DNA of 29,694 bases, from the NCBI GenBank assembly GCA_037189665.1, contig JBBCIV010000217.1, positions 1 through 29,694 of the forward strand, given 5' to 3'. A model generated the notes under the pieces. It did no database searches. It was not told where the DNA came from and saw only the letters and a list, made by a program, of their open reading frames with translations. The translations under genes and the position numbers were made by a program. The DNA is from BPJO01 sp037189665. GTDB taxonomy: Bacteria > Planctomycetota > Phycisphaerae > Tepidisphaerales > Tepidisphaeraceae. Shown piece by piece: positions 23,540 to 29,694 of the stretch (within the stretch, counting starts at the first letter, position 1; each line of letters opens with the position of its first letter).

Positions 23540-26266
23540 ATGAAACGCCATCTTCTGATCGTCAGCGCGGTCGCCTCGGTCGTGATATCGCCGGTCTTCG
23601 GGGCGGCCGATTCCGATAAGCTGCGCGAGAGCGAACTGCGCCAGCAGCAGCTCCGCTCGCAAACCCAGGCCGTCGGCGACCAGCTTGACCAGGTCATCGG
23701 CGAGTTCGAGCGCAACGGCATGGGCAACGGCCAGAACGTGGTCGTGCTCAAGCAGATCCGCGGCGTGCTCGGCAAGCTGTCGGCGGAGGAGATGCAGAAG
23801 GTCATCGAGTATCTGCAGGCCGCGCGCGGAACGAACGATAACGACCAGGCCTCGCAGAACGTCCGCGACGCCCACTCGTCACAGCAGCGCATCGTCGCCG
23901 AGCTTCGCACGCTGCTGGCGGAATACCAGCGGCAGCAGGGGCTTCAGACGCTCGCCACGCGCCTCGCCAAGCTCGCCGAGCGCGAAGGCGCGATCATGAC
24001 CGCCACAGTCCAACTGCACTTCCAGACCAAGGGCAAACCGCAAAACGAATGGGCCGGCCCGCACAAGACCGCGCTGCAGGTGCGTCGCGGCGATCAGGAC
24101 CTGATCAACGCTGACGCGAAGGAGGTCTTCGATTTGCTCAACCAGCTTGCCTCGGTTGACGGCTCCGGCGCCGCCGGCGTCCGCAGGGCCGCTGAACTGG
24201 TGCGGCAGCGCCAGCTTTCACAGCAGATGAACAACATCTCCGACACGATGGGCAAAGCCCAGATCCTGTCGGCCGCCACCGCGCAGAAGAGCGTTCGCGA
24301 CACGCTTTACGAGATGGCCGACCTCGTCACGCCTCCCAAGAGCAAGGTCGAGGCGCTCAAGGACGCCAAGTCGCAGCTCGAGCGCGTCATCGAAGAGCAG
24401 AAGGCCCACGCCGAGGCCACCAAGGCCGCGCCGAAGGACGACCTTCGCGAAGACGTCAATCAGAGGCAGGGCGAACTTGTCGACAAGGCCGACCGCCTGA
24501 AGAAGAAGATCGCCGAACTCGCCCCCAAGGCCGCCGAAGACATCGCCAAGGCCCAGCGCGACATGAACGAGGCCCGCGGCGAGATGGTCAAGGCCGATGC
24601 CCCCAAGGCCGAACAACAACAGCAGGAAGCGATCCGCAATCTCGAGGAGGCCGCCAAGGCGCTCGACGAGCAGATCGCCAAGGCCGAAGAGGTCCCCGAG
24701 ACGCCGCAGGACAAGCTCGCCGCCACCAAGCAGATGCTCGAGGAGACGAAGAAGCTCCAGCAAGAGCAGAAGCAGGCCGCCGAGCAGGCCAAGTCGAACC
24801 CCGCCGCCGCCCAGCAGAAGCAGCAGGAGATCAGCGAGAAGGCACGCGAACTCCAGCAGCAGGCCGCGGAGAATCAGTCGAAGGCCACCGAAGACCTCGG
24901 CCAGGCGGCGCAGCAGTCCGAGAAGGCCCAGGACCAGATGAAGCAGCCGCCCACGCAGGACCAGGCCGCGTCGTCGCAGAAGGCGACCGAGGCCGCGCTG
25001 CAGCAGGCGCAGCGAAAGCTCGAACAGGAAGTCGGCCAACTCGAGCAGGCTGCCGCCGAACTCGCCGCCGCCAAGGAGGCGCGACAGGAAGTCGGCGAAC
25101 TGATGGAAAAACAATCCGAGATCGGCCAGCAAACCGCCGACCAGGCCGCCGCGGCGGATGCTCAGCCCCCGCAGCAACAACCACAACAGCCCCCGCAGCA
25201 AGCCGACGCTGCCAACGCCGATCAACCACAGCAACCACAAGCCGCTGCCGCTAATGCCGATCAACCGCAGCAACCGCAAGCCGCTGCCGCCAACGCCGAT
25301 CAACCGCAGCAACAGGCCGACGCTGCCAACGCCGATCAGCCGCAGCAACCCCAGCAGCAGGGGCTCGATGCACAGCAGAAAGAGCTCGCCCAGGACGCTG
25401 CGCAAACCGCACAGAAGGCCGGCGCCCAGTCGCAGCAGGCCCAGCAGGCGCTCGATCAGGCCAAGCAGCAGATGACCGACGCCTCACAGCAGCTCGAGAA
25501 GGGCCAGCCGCAGGGCGCCCAGCCGGCGCAGCAGCAGGCGATGAGCGAATTGCAGAAGGCCGCCAACGCGCTGGATCAGAAGATCGCCGAACTCGAAGGC
25601 CAGCTCGGCGTTCAGCCCGAGTCCACGTCGATGGCCGAGGCGCAGCAGGCGATCGAGCAGGCCCAGGGTGACACGCAGCAGGCCCAGAGCCAGATGCAGC
25701 AGGGGCAGAACCAGCCCGCGTCCGACGCGCTGGAGAAGGCCGCCCAGCAATTGTCCCAGGCGGCGAACCAGAACTCCCAGGCGCTGCCGCAGCAGGCGGA
25801 AGAGGCGATGCAGGCGGCGTCGCAGGCGCTTCAGCAGGCCAGCGCCCAGGCTCAGGCCGGCAAGCCCGAGGCCGCCCAGCAATCCGCCGCGCAGGCCCAG
25901 GCACAGATGGCCCAGGCGCTGGCGGCGATGGCAATGGCGGCGGGCCAGCCTGGACAACCCGGTCAACCCGGCCAGCCGGGCGCTCCCATGCCGGGCCAGC
26001 CGATGCCCGGCAACGAGCCCTCGCAGGCCCGCGCCGATCAGGCGATGGAAGGACAGGTCGATCGCACGATGGAATCCGAGGGCGCCCGCGGCGCCAACGG
26101 CCCGACCGCCGGTCTTGGTGCGGCCGGTCGCAGCGCGTATATCGGCCTGCCCGAACGCGATCGGCAGGCGATCATGCAGTCGCAGAACGAGAAGTATCCA
26201 GAAGAGTTTGGCCCGGAGATCGAGCGATACCTCAAGTCGCTTGCCGACCAGTCCCAACCGAAGTAG
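23540..26266 (+). CDS. Exported Gln/Ala-rich coiled-coil protein
   Basis: A 908-residue protein with a signal peptide (1-22, cleavage near VFGAA). Residues about 30-300 are predicted helical. From about 310 to 800 the sequence is a long, Gln-, Ala-, Lys- and Glu-rich coiled coil. It is interrupted by imperfect 12-13-residue repeats (about 554-609, units like ANADQPQQPQAAA) and followed by a GQP-repeat collagen-like stretch (about 802-823). The conserved C-terminal tail (GLPERDRQAIMQSQ, then EKYPEEFGPEIERYLKSLA) resembles the end of DUF4175-type proteins, so it could be the partner half of the preceding protein. It probably forms an extended extracytoplasmic rod or tether. The ATG at 23540 is chosen because it starts the signal peptide; in-frame starts upstream lack one. 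Confidence 0.85.
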   Translation: MKRHLLIVSAVASVVISPVFGAADSDKLRESELRQQQLRSQTQAVGDQLDQVIGEFERNGMGNGQNVVVLKQIRGVLGKLSAEEMQKVIEYLQAARGTNDNDQASQNVRDAHSSQQRIVAELRTLLAEYQRQQGLQTLATRLAKLAEREGAIMTATVQLHFQTKGKPQNEWAGPHKTALQVRRGDQDLINADAKEVFDLLNQLASVDGSGAAGVRRAAELVRQRQLSQQMNNISDTMGKAQILSAATAQKSVRDTLYEMADLVTPPKSKVEALKDAKSQLERVIEEQKAHAEATKAAPKDDLREDVNQRQGELVDKADRLKKKIAELAPKAAEDIAKAQRDMNEARGEMVKADAPKAEQQQQEAIRNLEEAAKALDEQIAKAEEVPETPQDKLAATKQMLEETKKLQQEQKQAAEQAKSNPAAAQQKQQEISEKARELQQQAAENQSKATEDLGQAAQQSEKAQDQMKQPPTQDQAASSQKATEAALQQAQRKLEQEVGQLEQAAAELAAAKEARQEVGELMEKQSEIGQQTADQAAAADAQPPQQQPQQPPQQADAANADQPQQPQAAAANADQPQQPQAAAANADQPQQQADAANADQPQQPQQQGLDAQQKELAQDAAQTAQKAGAQSQQAQQALDQAKQQMTDASQQLEKGQPQGAQPAQQQAMSELQKAANALDQKIAELEGQLGVQPESTSMAEAQQAIEQAQGDTQQAQSQMQQGQNQPASDALEKAAQQLSQAANQNSQALPQQAEEAMQAASQALQQASAQAQAGKPEAAQQSAAQAQAQMAQALAAMAMAAGQPGQPGQPGQPGAPMPGQPMPGNEPSQARADQAMEGQVDRTMESEGARGANGPTAGLGAAGRSAYIGLPERDRQAIMQSQNEKYPEEFGPEIERYLKSLADQSQPK
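25200..25363 (+). repeat. In-frame minisatellite (39/39/36-nt units)
   Basis: Four copies of a unit starting GCYAAYGCCGATCARCC begin at 25211, 25250, 25289 and 25325, so unit lengths are 39, 39 and 36 nt (13, 13 and 12 codons). All keep the reading frame, so copy-number change would alter coiled-coil length without frameshift. Confidence 0.85.
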
Positions 26267-26278
26267 TCAGGCAGGCAC

Positions 26279-27319
26279 ATGAAGCTACGTCACGCGATCC
26301 TCACTACGCTTGTCGGCGGCGCGGCGCTCCTGTCGCCGGCGTGGGCCGCGCCGTTGCCGGGCTCGACCGCCAAGTCCGGCGCGGACGACGTCGTCGTCGA
26401 CGAACGCTCCGAACAACTCATCAAAGGCGGGTTGAAGTTCCTGCAGGCGCGGCAGCTTCCCAACGGCTCCTGGGCGGATGGCGATCGAAATCACGCCGCC
26501 GCCGTCACCGCATATGTGCTGCTCGGCTTCCTCTCGACCGGCAACCTGCCCGGAGAAGGCGAATACGGCACGGCCGTGCGGCGCGGGACCGATTTCCTGC
26601 TCGACTGCGTCCGCCCCGACGGCTACATCGCCGCCGCCGAGGGGCAGCACAACATGTACGGGCACGGGATCGCCACGATGGCGCTCGGCGAGATCTACGG
26701 CATGACCGGCGACGAATCGGTCCGGCCGAAGTTGGAGCGGGCGGTCAAGCTCATCCTCGCGGCGCAGAACAAGGAAGGCGGCTGGCGCTACAACCCCCGG
26801 CCGAACGACGCGGACGTGTCGGTGTCCGTGCTTCAGGTGGTCGCGCTTCGCGCCGCCAAGAACAGCGGCATCGACGTGCCGGAAGAAAACCTTCAGCGCG
26901 CCATCGCCTACCTGCGAAGCTGCCGCCACGCGTCCGGCGGCTTCACCTATCAGGCCCGCGGCGGTGAGCCCGGCGCTGCGCGAACGGCGGCGGCGGTGTA
27001 CGCGCTGCAGGTGCTGGGGTTATACGACGACAAGATGGTCATCGACGGCACCGAGTATTACATGAGCAGCTACCAGCGCGACCGCAACTATTTCACCTAC
27101 GGCGCCAATTATGCCACGCCCGTCAATTACATGATCGGCGGCACCAAGTGGAAAAGCTGGTATGAGGCAATGCGCATGCGGCTTGCCCGCGAAGTGAAAT
27201 CGCAGGGCGGCACCAACTACTGGTCTTCCAGCGGCCCGGGCGGCGATTCGTATGCCACCGCGATCAACGTCGGCATCCTGGCGATGCCGTATGGATATCT
27301 CCCCCTCTATCAGCGATAA
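26279..27319 (+). CDS. Exported terpenoid-cyclase-fold repeat protein
   Basis: A 346-residue protein with a signal peptide (1-23, AWA-AP). The mature part is a series of four or more alpha-alpha prenyltransferase/squalene-oxidase-type repeats, for example KFLQARQLPNGSWAD, and LAAQNKEGGWRYNP and YLRSCRHASGGFTY. The squalene-hopene DxDDTA motif is not present (a weak DADVS lies at a similar spot), so it is probably a structural or binding member of the fold rather than a cyclase. Such proteins are common in Planctomycetota and recur next to MoxR/VWA genes. It starts 12 bp after the coiled-coil gene, so it is co-transcribed with it. Confidence 0.9.
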   Translation: MKLRHAILTTLVGGAALLSPAWAAPLPGSTAKSGADDVVVDERSEQLIKGGLKFLQARQLPNGSWADGDRNHAAAVTAYVLLGFLSTGNLPGEGEYGTAVRRGTDFLLDCVRPDGYIAAAEGQHNMYGHGIATMALGEIYGMTGDESVRPKLERAVKLILAAQNKEGGWRYNPRPNDADVSVSVLQVVALRAAKNSGIDVPEENLQRAIAYLRSCRHASGGFTYQARGGEPGAARTAAAVYALQVLGLYDDKMVIDGTEYYMSSYQRDRNYFTYGANYATPVNYMIGGTKWKSWYEAMRMRLAREVKSQGGTNYWSSSGPGGDSYATAINVGILAMPYGYLPLYQR

Positions 27320-27340
27320 CACGATGCGGGTTAACGCCGC

Positions 27341-28390
27341 ATGCGATATCGCCGGACGACAATTCCCCTCTCAATGCTGCTGCTTTCCGCGGCGGTGCAG
27401 CACGCCTGCGCGGATAAGGTGTCGCTCGTCAACGGCCGGCTGATCGAGGGGAAGGTCAGCTTTGACGCTAAGGAAGGCCTCGTCGTCCTGCCGAAAAACC
27501 TGCCCAGCCAGCGCGTGGAACTCTCCGACCTGCTCAGCCTGAGCGTCGAGACGCGCGATCTGAAGCCGCCGAGACGACAGGTGACGTTGGTCACCGGCGG
27601 GCGCATTTCGGGCGACGACATCCTGGCCGTAAACGATCGCGAGGTTCGCCTCAAACGGCCGGACGGATCGCTGGTCAACTTCAATACCTCGCTGGTGTCT
27701 CGTATCGACTACCGCCCGGCCGACGATGGCGTTGCCACGCCGGAGTCGTTCGTCGGCGTGCAACTGGCGGCGGGCGACCTGGCGGAAGGGGAGATCATCA
27801 GCGTCGATCAGAAGGAGGCGAAGATCAGCTCCGTGCTGTTTGGCATCCAGTCGTTCGACGTGCAGAAGTCGGTGCGGGCGGTCCAGTTTCGCGCGGCGGG
27901 CGTTTCGTCGGCGCGATACATCGTGCGCACAATCGACGGATCGGAATGGCACGCCACGAAGCTGTCGATCAACAACGGCCGGCTGACGATCGAATCCGAC
28001 GCCGCCGGCCGGGCGGAGGTGGGCGGGGAAAGCGTCGTGAGCATCGAACTCGGTCCCGGCGCCGCCGAGCCGCTGGCCGGCGGGCAGTCGATCGCCTTGC
28101 GGCCGGGCGACAGGCGGGAGTTTTCGCTGGGCGGCAAGTACCGCGCTGCGCTGCTGACAGTATCGATCCCGCGCCGCTACGTCCCCAATCGGCCGGCGCG
28201 GTTCGTCGCGAGCATTGATGGGAAAGATGTTGCCCGTACCGAGCCGCTCACGTCGATCGACGGCCCGGTTCTGCTGACGTTCACCGTGCGCGGCGGACAG
28301 TCGATGTCCGTCCGGCTGGAGGCCGACGGCCCGGCCAGGATCGGCGTCGCCGGCATGATCGACGACATCAAGATGGTTCGCGCCGACTGA
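27341..28390 (+). CDS. Exported protein with Sm-like repeats and possible NPCBM-like C-terminus
   Basis: A 349-residue protein with a signal peptide (about 1-24, ending ACA-D). Residues about 26-220 contain two or three beta repeats of the pattern LxNGRxIxGxV followed by a second strand set (VSLVNGRLIEGKVSF, VTLVTGGRISGDDIL, GDLAEGEIISV), as in Sm-like exported planctomycete proteins. The C-terminal 90 residues (FVASIDGKDVARTEP then SMSVRLEADGP) resemble an NPCBM carbohydrate-binding module; this match is by eye. It is the last gene of the long plus-strand array, 21 bp after its neighbour. It converges on the truncated gene at 28402, with 11 bp between stops and no T-tract hairpin. Confidence 0.7.
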   Translation: MRYRRTTIPLSMLLLSAAVQHACADKVSLVNGRLIEGKVSFDAKEGLVVLPKNLPSQRVELSDLLSLSVETRDLKPPRRQVTLVTGGRISGDDILAVNDREVRLKRPDGSLVNFNTSLVSRIDYRPADDGVATPESFVGVQLAAGDLAEGEIISVDQKEAKISSVLFGIQSFDVQKSVRAVQFRAAGVSSARYIVRTIDGSEWHATKLSINNGRLTIESDAAGRAEVGGESVVSIELGPGAAEPLAGGQSIALRPGDRREFSLGGKYRAALLTVSIPRRYVPNRPARFVASIDGKDVARTEPLTSIDGPVLLTFTVRGGQSMSVRLEADGPARIGVAGMIDDIKMVRAD

Positions 28391-28401
28391 CGACCATCGG
28401 C

Positions 28402-29694
28402 CTACGCCGCCTGGACTGACGGTGTTTCGAAGACGTCGATCTGCGGCATCGACGGCTTGGGGAACGGCTCGCCGCAATGTTCGCAAAGCGTGTTTCGCAC
28501 GTTTCGCGGCTTCCCGCACGACGGGCACTTCACCCGTACCGGCCGATCGTGCATGAAGTAAAACGTGATCGCCGCGCCCGGCCCGCCGAGCACGGCGAAG
28601 GCCGTCCAGCCGATCGTCGCCAGCCGCGAAACGCCGTATCGCCGACACAGCCAGAGCGTGACGATGACGCTTAGCATCATGAGCATGCCCGCGCTGATCA
28701 GATAGGGCATCGTGGCGTACTGGCCGAACACATCGCGGACGAAGGCGAGGTACGCGAGCATTGCCGGCGGGAGAAAGACGATCGGTATTCGGTCGATCCA
28801 TTTTATATCCTGCACGTGCTGCGGCAGGGGTGGCAGGGAGGTGCGATCGATGAGTTGGCCGGACTCGGCCACGCGAATGAACTCGCCAGAGGTATCTGGT
28901 TTGCCGGTGTAGTTCATGTACATCAGGCAGAACGCGCCGTCGCTCGCCCGGCCGACGGAGAGGTAGTACGTGTCGTCCCGATAATCCAGATCGCGGCTAA
29001 AGATCTGACGGTCGTTTTGAAGGACGTGGATCTTCGATCGCGTGGCGATCGCGAAGTACATCGATGAATTGTCTATCTCAATGGAGCGCCGATGGTAAAC
29101 GATGTCTCCAGGATTTCTCTGCACTGGCGGCCGAGCGTCGAAGTGGCTGGCGAAGAGGATCGGCTCGTCGGGCGTCGATTCAAAGATTTTTCTGGCGGTG
29201 CGTTTTTCGAAATCGAGCCAGTAGACATGTGTTTTGCTGGTGAACAAGCTGCTGGTGTAGTAATCGCTGTAGTAAATGCTTTGCGTGAAGTTTTCTCCAA
29301 ACGGCGTGGGCATTTCGCCTGGCTTGGCGAAGCCGTTCGGCCCGATCGTTCCGAGAAAATTACCGCGATTGTCATAGCCTTCGATCGTTCGGCGCGCGTC
29401 GACGTAGTACCACGCCTCGTTGCTTTCGTGTACGCCGCTGGCGAGCGTCCACAGGTAGCGATGGGCGGAAAAGAAGCGCGTCCCAGGATGCTCGCTGCGC
29501 GACGCATTGGCGACGTCGCGCAGCGAGCCAGACGCGGTTTCCATTTGGGCAAACCCATTGTCGCTCGTGACCGACAACTGATTGCCGGCCAGATCGTAGT
29601 AGGCCTGATTCCGGCCGTACTCCGTGCGAATCGGCTTTCCGTCATAGTTGATCGTGTAGCTGTTGCCGTAATAGATGGGGTTTGGGAAGGCGGC
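28402..29694 (-). CDS. Membrane protein with C-terminal zinc ribbon (5' end outside window)
   Basis: The reading frame stays open to the window edge, so 430 C-terminal residues are visible and the true start lies beyond 29694. The visible N-terminal part is rich in Tyr, Asp and Gly (YYGNSYTINYDGKPIRTEY) and beta-rich, perhaps a propeller-like sensor. Three hydrophobic segments follow near the C-terminal quarter (PIVFLPPAMLAYLAFV, LISAGMLMMLSVIVTLWL and TAFAVLGGPGAAITFYF), then a zinc ribbon CPSC-x10-CEHC and a short tail. The topology suggests an extracytoplasmic sensor domain and a cytosolic ribbon. I do not recognise the family. An internal TTG at 29577 is not a credible start. Confidence 0.8.
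   Translation of the reverse strand, partial: AAFPNPIYYGNSYTINYDGKPIRTEYGRNQAYYDLAGNQLSVTSDNGFAQMETASGSLRDVANASRSEHPGTRFFSAHRYLWTLASGVHESNEAWYYVDARRTIEGYDNRGNFLGTIGPNGFAKPGEMPTPFGENFTQSIYYSDYYTSSLFTSKTHVYWLDFEKRTARKIFESTPDEPILFASHFDARPPVQRNPGDIVYHRRSIEIDNSSMYFAIATRSKIHVLQNDRQIFSRDLDYRDDTYYLSVGRASDGAFCLMYMNYTGKPDTSGEFIRVAESGQLIDRTSLPPLPQHVQDIKWIDRIPIVFLPPAMLAYLAFVRDVFGQYATMPYLISAGMLMMLSVIVTLWLCRRYGVSRLATIGWTAFAVLGGPGAAITFYFMHDRPVRVKCPSCGKPRNVRNTLCEHCGEPFPKPSMPQIDVFETPSVQAA

Noticed and set aside
24218..25405. A 395-codon minus-strand open frame rich in Leu/Gly
   Set aside because: It is the complement of the Gln/Ala-rich coiled-coil coding sequence; the Leu richness comes from CAG/CTC complement codons, not a membrane protein.
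26279..27319. Squalene-hopene cyclase as the function of the repeat protein
   Set aside because: It is exported, about half the usual length, and lacks the DxDDTA motif; only the fold is supported.

Overview
The window is a GC-rich bacterial chromosome segment. Three things point to Planctomycetota, probably a Phycisphaerae-type lineage: a MoxR/DUF58/VWA operon that continues into very long membrane, PA14 and coiled-coil proteins and a secreted terpenoid-cyclase-fold protein; Gfo/Idh/MocA and PhyH genes; and start codons often without a clear Shine-Dalgarno sequence. This placement is an inference from gene content. No rRNA, tRNA, IS element, prophage or CRISPR array was recognised.

Left part (1-4.8 kb, plus strand): lipoyl synthase lipA, a relatively AT-rich 400-bp gap, then a 910-residue fusion of an ADP-forming acyl-CoA synthetase with a C-terminal GNAT acetyltransferase, and a small protein of unknown function.

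Middle part (4.8-14.2 kb): a probable sugar-related block. On the minus strand lie a Gfo/Idh/MocA oxidoreductase, an L-arabinose-isomerase-family protein and a polytopic GT-C-like membrane protein, in that transcription order. Divergent from them is an alpha/beta hydrolase. A PhyH-type dioxygenase is divergent from an AraC-family regulator, and the short gap between those two holds a 13-bp direct repeat at 20-bp spacing and a 7-bp inverted repeat on the regulator's start codon. Next come an APC permease fused to a universal stress protein domain, a strong hairpin terminator and a secreted YceI protein, all on the minus strand.

Right part (14.4-28.4 kb, plus strand): one long co-directional array of moxR, DUF58, two large VWA membrane proteins, a membrane protein with an inserted PA14 domain, a 908-residue Gln/Ala-rich exported coiled-coil protein, an exported terpenoid-cyclase-fold repeat protein, and an exported protein with a possible NPCBM-like C-terminus. 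The likely theme is MoxR-dependent assembly or remodelling of an envelope complex. A convergent, truncated membrane protein with a zinc ribbon closes the window.

The most striking unexplained signal is in the three spacers that follow moxR, DUF58 and the first VWA gene. Each consists almost wholly of tandem 7-nt units arranged as a long imperfect inverted repeat that nearly fills the space between stop and start codon. The heptamer family differs from spacer to spacer.
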